Source: Shewanella sp. SG41-4 (GTDB lineage: Bacteria; Pseudomonadota; Gammaproteobacteria; Enterobacterales; Shewanellaceae). Taken from it: a stretch of DNA of 43,006 bases. Numbering within the stretch: position 1 is the first letter of the stretch; every line of letters starts with the position of its first letter. The notes under the pieces were generated by a model. It saw only the letters and a program-made list of their open reading frames with translations. It was not told the DNA's origin and ran no database searches. Shown piece after piece: positions 8,528-17,320 of the stretch. Both the position numbers and the translations under genes were made by a program. Where the stretch lies: positions 1 to 43,006 of the forward strand of contig NZ_JACJFI010000007.1 of NCBI RefSeq assembly GCF_014164505.1, in the 5' to 3' direction.

Positions 8528-10423
8528 TTAAATTTGCGTTGCCATTGAAGGAATTAAATATTTTTGGGCAAAATCATTGGCATTTACAGGTTTCCCAAAA
8601 TGATAACCTTGCCATATGTTGGCACCTTGCTTTGCCACAAAATCGGCTTGAAATTGGTTTTCGACGCCTTCTGCTACCAACGATAATTGTAAATTATTTG
8701 CCATGGCGATAATGGTGTTAACTAACTGTCGGCTTTGTTCTGAAGTTTCAAGATTACGAATAAAACTGCGATCAATTTTAACCGAATTAAACGGGTAGTT
8801 TTGCAAATAACTGAGTGATGAATAGCCGGTACCAAAATCATCTAAAGACAACCGGATCCCATGATGGTGTAACTTATTTAATATTTCTTGGGCATGTGTA
8901 GCATCGTGTATAAACGCATTCTCTGTTAGTTCTATTTCAAGTAAGTTGCCAGGTATTTTATATAACTCAAGCAGTTGCACAATCTTATCTATCAAGTAAC
9001 TATCTTTGAGCTGTACAGGAGAAATATTAATCGCTAGGTAAAAGTCTCGGTTATATAATTCGCGCCAGTAAGCTAATTGTTTCAACGCATTTCTCAACAC
9101 AAAATAACCGATTTCAATGATCTGTCCAGATTGTTCAGCATTTTCAATAAAGTCGACCGGTGACACTTGGCCTAAAGTTGGGTTATACCACCTGATAAGT
9201 ACTTCGGCACCAATAACATTTTGGCTTTGGGTGTCGACAAAAGGTTGGTAATTTAACGACAACTCATTGCGATTAAGCGCACCTCTTAATAATGACTCCA
9301 TTTGTATACGATTAGATAGTTCGGATTCCATTTTGGGGTTAAAGAACTTATAGCCATTGTTATTACTTATTTCACAGTGTGAAAGTGCAGCGCTGGATTT
9401 TCTGGAGAGCTCCATAAAACAACTACCATCGTTAGGATAAAATGATACGCCTATTGCGGTGGTAATGGATGCTGGGAAGTCCTCAACATGGATAACTTGA
9501 GCAAAATGTTGACACAAACGACTGCAAAAAGCCGCCATCTTATCGACATATAGCTGTTTTTTGGTGGAGATGACGATGCAGAATGTGGTTTCACTGACAG
9601 TAGCAAGGTAGGCGTTATTAGTAATAAAGCGCTGTAGCTTCTGAGCCACTAAATTACGCACTTTTTCACTCACGTCATAACCTAAACCGTCTTGAATCAC
9701 CTTTAAGTTTGTGATGCTGAAATGGACTACTGAAATACTGGTAAATTCATTTTTTGTCGTCAGTTGGTTAAACATAGTTTCGAGCTGGTTGAATTTGGGT
9801 AAACCAGTAGCAGTGTCGAAACGTTGCTGAATATCTAATAGTTTTTCCGCCGCAACTCGTGAGTCGATTTCTTGCATTAAATCGCTGTTAAGCTTCTCTA
9901 ATTCTGATGTGCGCTGCGCAATATGAGTTTCTAATTGTAGGTTAACTTGTGATAATTTTTGTTTTTGATCTAACATTTCTAGATTACTTTCAATGTTTTG
10001 GCTAAAACATTCCAACAGCATAATAAGATCATCGGAGTAGTTATTTGATTTTTTGTCTAGTATGCAAATGGTGCCAAAGGGCTCTCCATCAGGCCAATTA
10101 AGTGGTAAGCCATAATAAGAAACCATACCCACAGCAAGATCAGGGTTGTGACTCCAGCGAGGATCTTTTAGGGCATTTTCGACATGTAGTGCTGTTTGCT
10201 GCTCAATCACTGATTCACAATATAAACTATGTCCCAGCATGTCTTTCATCCCAGGCCCATATGGGCTGTCGGCATTATTGTTGGCGACAAACACTTCCAT
10301 TTCATTAGTATGAAGTTTCATAATTAACGATGCAGGCACTTGAGCGACCTTAGCGATGAGGTCTACTGTAGTTTGCCAAGACATGAGCATTTCTGGTGGT
10401 ATCGAAATCGTGTTGTTTTTCAA
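8528..10423 (-). CDS. GAF-GGDEF-EAL protein, probable c-di-GMP phosphodiesterase
   Basis: A 631-residue cytoplasmic signalling protein: GAF-like sensor (about 15-160), coiled coil (about 160-195), GGDEF-type domain (about 205-360) and EAL domain (about 375-620). The GGDEF signature is degenerate: VSETTF stands where GGDEF should be, so cyclase activity is unlikely. The EAL domain keeps EVLIRW, ELTEN, DDFGTGYSSL, KIDRSFI, AEGVEN and a QGYxFxxP-like end, so c-di-GMP hydrolysis is expected. No membrane segments. The first start is a TTG at 10423 with AGAGG eleven bases upstream; the in-frame ATG at 10390 is the alternative and would remove 11 residues. Confidence 0.93.
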   Translation of the reverse strand: MKNNTISIPPEMLMSWQTTVDLIAKVAQVPASLIMKLHTNEMEVFVANNNADSPYGPGMKDMLGHSLYCESVIEQQTALHVENALKDPRWSHNPDLAVGMVSYYGLPLNWPDGEPFGTICILDKKSNNYSDDLIMLLECFSQNIESNLEMLDQKQKLSQVNLQLETHIAQRTSELEKLNSDLMQEIDSRVAAEKLLDIQQRFDTATGLPKFNQLETMFNQLTTKNEFTSISVVHFSITNLKVIQDGLGYDVSEKVRNLVAQKLQRFITNNAYLATVSETTFCIVISTKKQLYVDKMAAFCSRLCQHFAQVIHVEDFPASITTAIGVSFYPNDGSCFMELSRKSSAALSHCEISNNNGYKFFNPKMESELSNRIQMESLLRGALNRNELSLNYQPFVDTQSQNVIGAEVLIRWYNPTLGQVSPVDFIENAEQSGQIIEIGYFVLRNALKQLAYWRELYNRDFYLAINISPVQLKDSYLIDKIVQLLELYKIPGNLLEIELTENAFIHDATHAQEILNKLHHHGIRLSLDDFGTGYSSLSYLQNYPFNSVKIDRSFIRNLETSEQSRQLVNTIIAMANNLQLSLVAEGVENQFQADFVAKQGANIWQGYHFGKPVNANDFAQKYLIPSMATQI

Positions 10424-10965
10424 CAGCGGGATTACCTCTTCTTTATAGTATTGCGACTCAATAAATAAACCTTAGTTCGATAGATATAACGATTATAAAT
10501 ACGCTTAATAGTCTATCGTTCTGTAAATTCGATTGTTATAGCTGATAATAGAAGTTTTAAAAACTAAGCCTATAAAAATAAACGAATTTTACTTATACGA
10601 TGCAAGGCATGTTATGGGATCTGTAGAGGCTATGGAATGAAGGGGAAATACGGGCTGTGTAATTTCGAAAGCATCCGTGTCTTCGCTGCGTAACGGTTCT
10701 GGCTATGCTAAGCGCAGTGGAGGCTCTTCATCCATGAATCTCTTACATTTCTTACATACCATCATAAATATGTCATATAACGGTGTTGAGCATAAATGTT
10801 GTCTGAAGACTTAAATTTATGCGGTTGTTATTTACAAACTACTTAAATAACCTAGGTTATGCAAACATTAGTTAAATCGCTATCGGATGAAAAATATTCG
10901 TTTTGTGATGCAACTCACGTAAGAGGTTGAGTGTAAACAAACAGCTATGTGATTTTTCTTTCAAG
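10424..10965. other. 542-bp intergenic region, no gene seen
   Basis: Neither strand has a convincing reading frame. The part near 10424-10560 is AT-rich and should hold the promoter of the GGDEF/EAL gene. A GC-richer island (about 10640-10740) containing CTGCG...CGCAG arms looks different from its surroundings and may be a remnant of a dispersed intergenic repeat. I see no terminator with a T-run. Confidence 0.5.
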
Positions 10966-11490
10966 TTAAACTGTATGAGTCTTTAATAAAATCTCATAAC
11001 GATTGAAGCTAAATTCATTTTCTTGGTATTGAGAGTGAAGCGTCATGCCTAGTTTTGTGGCCACGTTTATCGAGCCGCTATTTATATCGACAACATTGGC
11101 ATAGACGATGCCTAAATCCATCTGTTGTTTGGCATATTCGATACAGGCTTTGTTGGCTTCTGTGGCTAAACCAATACCCCAGTAGTCTGGGTGTAAGCGA
11201 TAACCAATATCGACGGCATTAATACGTGTTTCATTTTTAAAACCGCAAAACCCAATAACAGTATTGGTCTCTTTCAGTACCACAGCCCAACGGCCAAAAC
11301 CGTATTGCTGATATTCAGCTAACCAAATATTGGTAATGATATTTTCGGCATCGGTTAGTGTTGTGCACATTCCCGCATCACCAGTATAGAGGCTGACTTG
11401 TTTTGGGGTATTAAAGTGTAATACGGCTGGCGCGTCATCAAGAGTAAATTCTCGGATAATTAGCCTGGGTGTTTCAGTTATCACTTTCAT
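10966..11490 (-). CDS. GNAT family N-acetyltransferase (RimJ/RimL-like)
   Basis: A 174-residue acetyltransferase of the Acetyltransf_3 type. It starts with the typical TPRLIIREFTLDDAP, keeps a central GRWAVVLKETNTVIGFCGF strand pair, and has the acetyl-CoA loop in YWGIGLATEANKACIEYAK, followed by NxxSxxVATKLGM. Relatives modify ribosomal-protein N-termini or small molecules; the substrate here cannot be inferred. It stands alone between two longer intergenic regions, with a purine-rich GGGGGAAA stretch before the ATG. Confidence 0.88.
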   Translation of the reverse strand: MKVITETPRLIIREFTLDDAPAVLHFNTPKQVSLYTGDAGMCTTLTDAENIITNIWLAEYQQYGFGRWAVVLKETNTVIGFCGFKNETRINAVDIGYRLHPDYWGIGLATEANKACIEYAKQQMDLGIVYANVVDINSGSINVATKLGMTLHSQYQENEFSFNRYEILLKTHTV

Positions 11491-11651
11491 TGGTTTCCCC
11501 CATTATTATTTTTATGACCGCAACGACTTAATCACTATGCCACAACTAACCTTATCCCTTAAGTGGCTTGAGGTTAGCTAAAACCCATTACAAAGTGGCT
11601 CAAGCTTGTGGTAGGTTAACATATTCAATTTCTCCGTTTAAGAAGAATAAT

Positions 11652-12992
11652 ATGACCTGCCTTCGTGTTGTTTACCCACTATTAGCGTTAGCGATTTCAG
11701 CTTCGTTGTTGTCTGTTAATGCTGGTGCAAGTGAACTCGACCAATCTGTGGTTCAAGCATTACCAAAGCTTGAGCAACTGTATATACACCTGCATCAACA
11801 CCCTGAATTGTCATATCAAGAAAAAGCCACTAGCCAACGTATGGCGCAAGAACTCAAGCAATTAGGCTTTGAGGTTACGTCTAATTTTGGCGGTTATGGT
11901 GTGGTTGGTATTGTCAAAAACGGTAATGGACCCGTGGTGATGATCCGTGCAGATATCGATGGCTTACCCATTATTGAGCAAACGGGCAAAAAGTACGCCT
12001 CGACCGTAACAACCCTTAATGCAGACAACAGTCGCGTTGGGATTATGCATGGTTGCGGCCACGATATTCACATGACCAGTTTAATTGGCACCGCGCAGCA
12101 ACTAATGCTCCACAAAGCCGACTGGCAAGGTACTTTGATGATGGTGGCTCAACCCGCAGAAGAAGTCGGTGGTGGCGCCAAAGCTATGCTCAAACAGGGT
12201 TTATTTAGCCATTTCCCTACACCAGACAGCATTATTGGTTTGCATGTGAGTGCGTCAATTCCTGCTGGCAAAGTCGGTACCGTAAGTGGTTATGCCTTGG
12301 CGAATGTTGATTCAGTTGATATTACCATTAAGGGTAAAGGTGGGCATGGCGCTTATCCGCACGCAACGATTGATCCTGTGGTACTTGCTGCGCGCACTGT
12401 ACTTGCACTGCAAACCATTGTTAGCCGTGAAATATCGCCGTTAGAGCCTAATGTGGTCACTGTTGGGTCTATTCATGGTGGCTCAAAACACAATATTATT
12501 TCCGATGAAGTGAAGCTTCAGCTGACCTTGCGATCGTATAATCCTAAGGTTCGTGAGCAGCAAATAGCGGCGATTAAGCGTATTACTTCAGGTATCGCTA
12601 TTAGTGCTGGCTTGCCAGATGACCTTATGCCAGTGGTGTATGTGCATGATGATGAAACCATTCCATCAACCTATAACGATCCCACGTTAGCCGCTAAGGT
12701 TAAAGCCAGTATTGAAGCCGAGTTAGGCAGTGATAATGTGCTGGTGGCACCACCGGTAATGGCTGGCGAAGATTTTGGTTTATATGGGCTCACTGCAGAG
12801 AAACGTCCTATTACTTTATTCTGGCTTGGCGGGGTAGAACCTAGCCAGTATCAAGCGAGTGTTGAGTCTGGCGATACCTTGCCGTCTTTGCATTCTAGTC
12901 AGTTTGCCCCAGATTATTCGTTAACTATCCGCACTGGGGTTAGGGCTATGACAAAATCCGCGATGGATTTATTTAATCAACCAGCAAAATAA
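11652..12992 (+). CDS. Exported M20 family amidohydrolase/peptidase
   Basis: A 446-residue protein with a Sec signal peptide (MTCLRVVYPLLALAISASLL, cleavage near NAGAS). The M20D-type metal and catalytic motifs are present: RADIDGLPI, HGCGHDIHMT, QPAEEVGGGAKAML, GLHV and AGEDFGLY. The inserted lid domain starts around KGKGGHGAYPH. Family members hydrolyse N-acyl amino acids, hippurate-like amides or peptides, so a periplasmic scavenging role is likely. The ATG at 11652 is chosen because it starts the signal peptide and follows AAGAAG; an in-frame TTG at 11568 would add 28 residues before the signal. Confidence 0.91.
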   Translation: MTCLRVVYPLLALAISASLLSVNAGASELDQSVVQALPKLEQLYIHLHQHPELSYQEKATSQRMAQELKQLGFEVTSNFGGYGVVGIVKNGNGPVVMIRADIDGLPIIEQTGKKYASTVTTLNADNSRVGIMHGCGHDIHMTSLIGTAQQLMLHKADWQGTLMMVAQPAEEVGGGAKAMLKQGLFSHFPTPDSIIGLHVSASIPAGKVGTVSGYALANVDSVDITIKGKGGHGAYPHATIDPVVLAARTVLALQTIVSREISPLEPNVVTVGSIHGGSKHNIISDEVKLQLTLRSYNPKVREQQIAAIKRITSGIAISAGLPDDLMPVVYVHDDETIPSTYNDPTLAAKVKASIEAELGSDNVLVAPPVMAGEDFGLYGLTAEKRPITLFWLGGVEPSQYQASVESGDTLPSLHSSQFAPDYSLTIRTGVRAMTKSAMDLFNQPAK

Positions 12993-13101
12993 ACGCAAAG
13001 TATTAAAGGATAGGGTTTCATTCAACGATAAGCGTAATAGCCGCCTTCGGTACTATATAATATACTGACGGCTATTCTCATTTTTGGAACATGGGCAGTA
13101 T

Positions 13102-13611
13102 ATGATTATCTTTAGCACCAACCTTGGCGATTTTACCGTAGAGCTTGAAATGGAACGTGCGCCGGTTTCTTCAAAAAACTTTTTAAAATACTGCCAAGAT
13201 GGTTTTTATGAAGGCACTATTTTTCATCGGGTTATTAAAGGTTTTATGGTGCAGGGTGGTGGCTTAACCGCCAAAATGAAAGAAAAGCCAACCCGTGACC
13301 CTATTGCCAATGAAGCCAATAAAGGGTTGAACAACGTGTTAGGTACTTTGGCGATGGCTCGAACAGATGCGCCGCATTCTGCTACTGGGCAATTTTTTAT
13401 TAATGTCGCCGACAATGATTTTCTAGATCACGCTGCAATGACTAATGCGGGTTGGGGTTATGCAGTGTTTGCAAAAGTGACTGCCGGTATGGATGTTATT
13501 CAGCAAATGGAGCGAGTTAAAACAACGACGATGGCAGGCCATGAAGATGTACCGCGTGAGCCGATTATTGTTGAGAAAGTGACGATTGTTGACGAGAAGC
13601 CCGTCGCTTAA
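13102..13611 (+). CDS. ppiB: Peptidyl-prolyl cis-trans isomerase B (cyclophilin)
   Basis: A 169-residue cytoplasmic cyclophilin, close in length to E. coli PpiB (164). Catalytic-domain signatures include YEGTIFHRVIKGFMVQGGG, LAMARTDAPHSATGQFFINV and NDFLDHA. It catalyses proline isomerisation during folding. The ATG at 13102 gives the usual MIIFSTNLGDF start; an upstream TTG (13084) would add six odd residues. A TATAAT at 13056-13061 may be the -10, set inside an inverted repeat (AATAGCCG 13036-13043 with CGGCTATT 13069-13076). A bidirectional terminator follows. Confidence 0.95.
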   Translation: MIIFSTNLGDFTVELEMERAPVSSKNFLKYCQDGFYEGTIFHRVIKGFMVQGGGLTAKMKEKPTRDPIANEANKGLNNVLGTLAMARTDAPHSATGQFFINVADNDFLDHAAMTNAGWGYAVFAKVTAGMDVIQQMERVKTTTMAGHEDVPREPIIVEKVTIVDEKPVA

Positions 13612-13630
13612 GTGCGCTGCACTATGTAAA

Positions 13631-13713
13631 CACTCGCTATTAATCATTAGCGAGTAAGTAATAGCTATTAAGCACTAGCGATTAACTATTAGCTATTAGT
13701 ACTAGCTTAAAAC
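13631..13713. repeat. Degenerate 14-bp tandem repeat, about six units
   Basis: Consecutive 14-bp blocks from 13631 follow a CAYTAGCKATTAAG-like consensus: CACTCGCTATTAAT, CATTAGCGAGTAAG, TAATAGCTATTAAG, CACTAGCGATTAAC and TATTAGCTATTAGT, then a 13-bp partial. The first two also form an 8-bp hairpin. The array sits between the ppiB stop and its terminator, so it would be in the ppiB 3' UTR. Confidence 0.7.
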
Positions 13714-13721
13714 AACGCAAT

Positions 13722-13755
13722 AAAAAAGGTTCGACATCACTGTCGAACCTTTTTT
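13722..13755. terminator. Bidirectional terminator between ppiB and porin gene
   Basis: A6-GGTTCGACA (13722-13736), loop TCAC, then TGTCGAACC-T6 (13741-13755). The stem is perfect and has A and T tracts on both sides, so it serves both convergent genes. Confidence 0.95.
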
Positions 13756-13783
13756 GATCGGTTGTTAAACCACAGTACTCACA

Positions 13784-14992
13784 TTAAAGAGTGAAACGAA
13801 TACCAATGGCAACGCCGTCATCTTCAGACACTTCCATTCTGGCTTGTTGTGCTTTGTCGGCACTGGTGAAATCGCTGTAATCACGGCGAGCTTCAACATA
13901 TAAAACAGTATCTGGGTCAAATACATAATGTAAACCTACTACGAAAAACTGACGTTTGAATACGTCATCTGGATCGGTATTGTAGTTAGGTTGGATCACG
14001 TAGTTAGAGCCAGCATCAAGAATATTGTACGAAATAAAAGTACGAATATTATTATCGAACTTATATGAGAACAATGATTCAACACCCACAGCGTCGTTAA
14101 TTAAACGACCGATATTGTCGGTGTCATGATTTTCGTTTTTGTTTACGTTGGCAGCAGCATAAAAACCATTCTGGTCAAAGTTACCCCAAGTGATACCCAT
14201 ACCGTAAATAAGATCAACAGCAGTGGATGAGCCACCGTTACCAAAGGTCACATCAAACTCACCACGGTTAACACCGGCAGTTAGTACCAGTTTATCAGTT
14301 GCTTGGTAAGTTACTGCGCCGCCATAGGTATAGTTATATTCAACTTGTTGTGCCGACGTTGAACTTGCTGCCCATAATTCTTCACAGGCATCTTGAGTAA
14401 TATTTTCAACATCACAAGTATAGAAAGCACTGTTTTTAAGCTGGGCTTGCACGGCAAAACTTACGTCGCCAAAGCTGTTACGGTACTGAACTGTTTTGTC
14501 ACCACGACCAACGCCGTTTACCGCGCCGTCATCTTTGTTATAAGTGTAAACACCGGCAGTGTTTCCGTCCCATACAAAGCCATAGTTTGTGCTGTAGACC
14601 ACGTCATACCAAGCACCCCATTGCTTGCCAATGGTGATGCTACCGTATTTGTCATGCGATAAACCGGCATAACCAAGACGGTTATAGAAAAATTCTTCTT
14701 GAATTGATTCAAAGCGATTGTTGTAAACAATGTCTGTGCTACCTACCGGATTCACACCCCATTCAAGCAAGGCGTAAGCTTTCCAGTCATTTTGGAGTTG
14801 ACGACTAAAACCAAAATTAATCCGTGAAGCACCGTTAACAACTTCTGTTTCACCTTGGGTATTGATCACGCGCGCATCAATAAATCCACCAATTTTAACC
14901 GCATTGACATCATCTTTATAAACTTCGATTGCCGACGCTGCAGGTGCGATAAGAATTGTTGAAATTAATGCTGCAATTAATGTTCTGTTCAT
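13784..14992 (-). CDS. Outer-membrane general porin
   Basis: A 402-residue precursor with a signal peptide (MNRTLIAALISTILIAPAASA) and a beta-barrel pattern throughout. Porin features include KIGGFIDARV near the mature N-terminus, RINFGFSRQLQNDWKAYALL, GSITIGKQWGAWYDVVYSTN and NKDDGAVNGVGRGDKTVQYR, ending with a last strand GVAIGIRFTL. It would be a trimeric diffusion channel of the Gram-negative Porin_4/OmpC-like group. The ATG at 14992 directly starts the signal, with AAGAGA upstream; an in-frame ATG 33 bases further out is rejected. One odd detail is that the last residue is Leu rather than the usual Phe. Confidence 0.93.
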   Translation of the reverse strand: MNRTLIAALISTILIAPAASAIEVYKDDVNAVKIGGFIDARVINTQGETEVVNGASRINFGFSRQLQNDWKAYALLEWGVNPVGSTDIVYNNRFESIQEEFFYNRLGYAGLSHDKYGSITIGKQWGAWYDVVYSTNYGFVWDGNTAGVYTYNKDDGAVNGVGRGDKTVQYRNSFGDVSFAVQAQLKNSAFYTCDVENITQDACEELWAASSTSAQQVEYNYTYGGAVTYQATDKLVLTAGVNRGEFDVTFGNGGSSTAVDLIYGMGITWGNFDQNGFYAAANVNKNENHDTDNIGRLINDAVGVESLFSYKFDNNIRTFISYNILDAGSNYVIQPNYNTDPDDVFKRQFFVVGLHYVFDPDTVLYVEARRDYSDFTSADKAQQARMEVSEDDGVAIGIRFTL

Positions 14993-15361
14993 TTTAGTCT
15001 CTTGTCTTGTTGTTTGAGTAAGCACAGCTTAGTCCGTTAATATTTCTTTCCATTGAGGCGACGGAGAGTATCAAACCTATGAGTGACTCATAAAGTGAAA
15101 TATGCTCAAAAAAGGCGATATATCTCATAAAATTCGTTGTTCAATGACTTAGCAAAACTGAGTGTTAGTAATGAGTTGCGTGATAGTTAATAATTGTGAG
15201 TAAATGTTATTTGGTGGTTGCTTATGCACTTAATATGGTTTTTTATCTATTTTTTAAGGAGGGTGTTTTTTAAGCGTTTATTTGATGTAGATCGCGACTT
15301 TATTTCACCAATGGCATACGCTTAATTTAGCACTGTTATCGATTTTATCGGGGGCGACATT
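14993..15361. other. Divergent porin / MBL-nuclease promoter region
   Basis: A 369-bp AT-rich gap between divergent genes with no reading frame of note. TTGATGTAGATCGC at 15282-15295 matches 8 of 10 fixed positions of the FNR/EtrA box and resembles a CRP half-palindrome; it lies about 67 bp before the nuclease ATG. Nothing else can be assigned. Confidence 0.45.
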
Positions 15362-16834
15362 ATGGACATGACTTTGCAATTTCACGGCGCAACTCAAGAG
15401 GTCACTGGATCTTGCCATTTACTTACAGTCAAAGGGCAGCAAGTGCTGCTTGATTGTGGATTAATTCAAGGGAGTAAAGCTGACGCGTTACGTAATCACG
15501 ATCCTTTTCCATTCGACGCGGCACAAATCCATGCCGTGGTATTAAGCCATGCACACATTGATCATTCTGGCCGTCTGCCTTATTTGATAAACCAGGGGTT
15601 TACTGGACCCATTTATACTCAAAAAGCCACCGCAGAGTTATGCGATGTCATGTTGCGTGATGCCGCCATGCTGCAAGAAAGAGATACCGACAGGCAAAAT
15701 AAAAAACGTGCAAAAAATGATTTAGAACTGCTAGAGCCGCTATTTACCGAGAAAGATGTTGATCAAGTGATGGCGCAGTTTGTGATGGTAGATTACGGTC
15801 AACGCGTACAGGTTTCCGATGCGGTAGAGGTTTGTTTATCTGATGCAGGACATATTTTAGGTTCTGCTGTGGTTGAGTTGTGGTTAGGCGATAAACCGGA
15901 ACAGAAAAAACTGGTTTTTAGTGGTGATTTAGGTCGTGCAGGTATGCCCGTTTTGGATGATCCAACGTTTATTGAACAAGCTGATTTAGTGCTAATGGAA
16001 AGTACTTACGGTGATAGATTGCACCGCAGTTGGGAAGATACATTGGTTGAACTGAAATCAATTTTTAAACGAACAACTCGTGAAAGTAGAGGCAATATTT
16101 TGATCCCGGCATTTTCTGTTGGCCGATCTCAAGAGCTGCTTTATCTGTTCCATCTATATGCCAAAGAGTGGGACTTATCGCGTTGGCGTATTTGTTTAGA
16201 CAGTCCAATGGCGATTAAAGCAACTGAGGTATATGTTAATAATTATCCGTTGATGGACGATGACTTTAAGCGTTTTACCCGCATGTCACCAGGCAACCAT
16301 CCGTTGTTATCTAGTGCTGAATTTGTGTGTAGCACCGAAGAGTCGATAGAGCTGAACGATATTCATGAAGGGTTAATCATTATTGCAGGTAGTGGTATGT
16401 GTAATGGTGGCCGAATTCGTAATCATTTTGTGCATAATCTATGGCGTAAAGAAGTCGATATTATTATTTGTGGTTTTCAGGCAATGGGAACGCCAGGGCG
16501 AATACTAGTCGACGGCGCTGAAGAGCTGACGATTCATGGCCAAAGTATTAAAGTGGCTGCCAGTATTCATACTGTCGGTGGGTTATCAGCCCATGCCGAC
16601 CAAGCTGAATTATTGTCTTGGTATCGTCATTTTGAGCAATCACCCGCGGTGATCTTGGTGCATGGTGAACTAGAAGCACAGCAAGTATTGATTGAAGCAC
16701 TTAATCAAGACAGTGCCAATAAACCGAAAAATAGCGCGATTGCCCAACGAGGAGATTGCTTAGACTTAAACGCGTTACCTGAGTTTGTGTGGCTGAATAC
16801 GGCGAGTGAATATAATGAGCTATCAGAAACGTGA
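15362..16834 (+). CDS. MBL-fold nuclease with beta-CASP and RMMBL domains
   Basis: A 490-residue cytoplasmic protein. The metallo-beta-lactamase domain starts MDMTLQFHGATQEVTGSCHL and has the zinc motif HAHIDHSGRLP, later DAGHILGSA and FSGDLGR. The beta-CASP region has ESTYGDRLH, PAFSVGRSQELLY and GSGMCNGGRIRNH, and the RMMBL end has GGLSAHADQAELLSW and VHGELEAQ. This is the CPSF73/YSH1-like family of RNA-processing hydrolases. Bacterial members are probable RNases, but the substrate here is unknown. A second in-frame ATG at 15368 is possible. It stands alone downstream of a possible FNR/CRP-like site. Confidence 0.93.
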   Translation: MDMTLQFHGATQEVTGSCHLLTVKGQQVLLDCGLIQGSKADALRNHDPFPFDAAQIHAVVLSHAHIDHSGRLPYLINQGFTGPIYTQKATAELCDVMLRDAAMLQERDTDRQNKKRAKNDLELLEPLFTEKDVDQVMAQFVMVDYGQRVQVSDAVEVCLSDAGHILGSAVVELWLGDKPEQKKLVFSGDLGRAGMPVLDDPTFIEQADLVLMESTYGDRLHRSWEDTLVELKSIFKRTTRESRGNILIPAFSVGRSQELLYLFHLYAKEWDLSRWRICLDSPMAIKATEVYVNNYPLMDDDFKRFTRMSPGNHPLLSSAEFVCSTEESIELNDIHEGLIIIAGSGMCNGGRIRNHFVHNLWRKEVDIIICGFQAMGTPGRILVDGAEELTIHGQSIKVAASIHTVGGLSAHADQAELLSWYRHFEQSPAVILVHGELEAQQVLIEALNQDSANKPKNSAIAQRGDCLDLNALPEFVWLNTASEYNELSET

Positions 16835-16865
16835 TTCGAGTGAGTGTGTTATTAAGTTAACGATT

Positions 16866-16885
16866 GCTTAGCCTGCGGGCTAAGC
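16866..16885. terminator. Palindromic hairpin at end of the HxlR gene
   Basis: GCTTAGCC (16866-16873), loop TGCG, GGCTAAGC (16878-16885). It overlaps the stop codon of the minus-strand HxlR gene and lies 32 bp past the plus-strand nuclease stop. It has only weak T-richness on either side, so it is a plausible but imperfect shared terminator. Confidence 0.5.
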
Positions 16886-17215
16886 ATCAATTTCGTGTTG
16901 CAGCTTTTCAATATCATCTAATATCCGCATAAATTTTTGGCCAAATTCAGTCACCTGGTATTCCACTCTTGGTGGAATTTCAGGGTAATTAATTTTATTC
17001 AAAATGCCAAATTCGATGTTTTTTTTCAAACATTGATTCAATACTTTGGTGCTGAGGCCTTCAACTGATTTTACCATTTCACCGGGACGGTTAATGTTAT
17101 TGGCTAATAACTGATACACAGTTAGTGACCATTTGCAGCCGTAAATGGTTTCGACCATACGGGCACTTTTTTCTGGAGCAGACTTTCGCAGAAATAATTT
17201 TTCTTTTGTATTCAT
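16880..17215 (-). CDS. HxlR family winged-helix transcriptional regulator
   Basis: A 111-residue DNA-binding protein with the HxlR pattern: a GCKWSLTVYQLLANN helix pair, NRPGEMVKSVEGLSTKVLNQCLKK as the recognition region, then a wing YPEIPPRVEYQVTEFGQ and a dimerisation helix. Many HxlR proteins have a redox or aldehyde-sensing cysteine near the N-terminus; here a single Cys lies in GCKWS. It is transcribed divergently from the SDR oxidoreductase gene 105 bp away, so it probably controls that gene and itself. Confidence 0.92.
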   Translation of the reverse strand: MNTKEKLFLRKSAPEKSARMVETIYGCKWSLTVYQLLANNINRPGEMVKSVEGLSTKVLNQCLKKNIEFGILNKINYPEIPPRVEYQVTEFGQKFMRILDDIEKLQHEIDA

Positions 17216-17320
17216 TAATATGTACCTAAAAGTGCCTATAGGACTTAATTGTACTTACTATTCAATCGGATAGTTTGCCAATAAGCTTAACACACTTACT
17301 CTTTTATTAGGTGTGTTCAA
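17216..17320. promoter_or_regulatory. Shared HxlR/SDR control region
   Basis: The 105-bp divergent spacer has TGTACYTA repeated at 17221-17228 and 17250-17257, and a CCTATAGG palindrome at 17235-17242, all suitable operator elements for the adjacent HxlR regulator. No experimental HxlR consensus for this branch is known to me, so this is inference. Confidence 0.35.
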
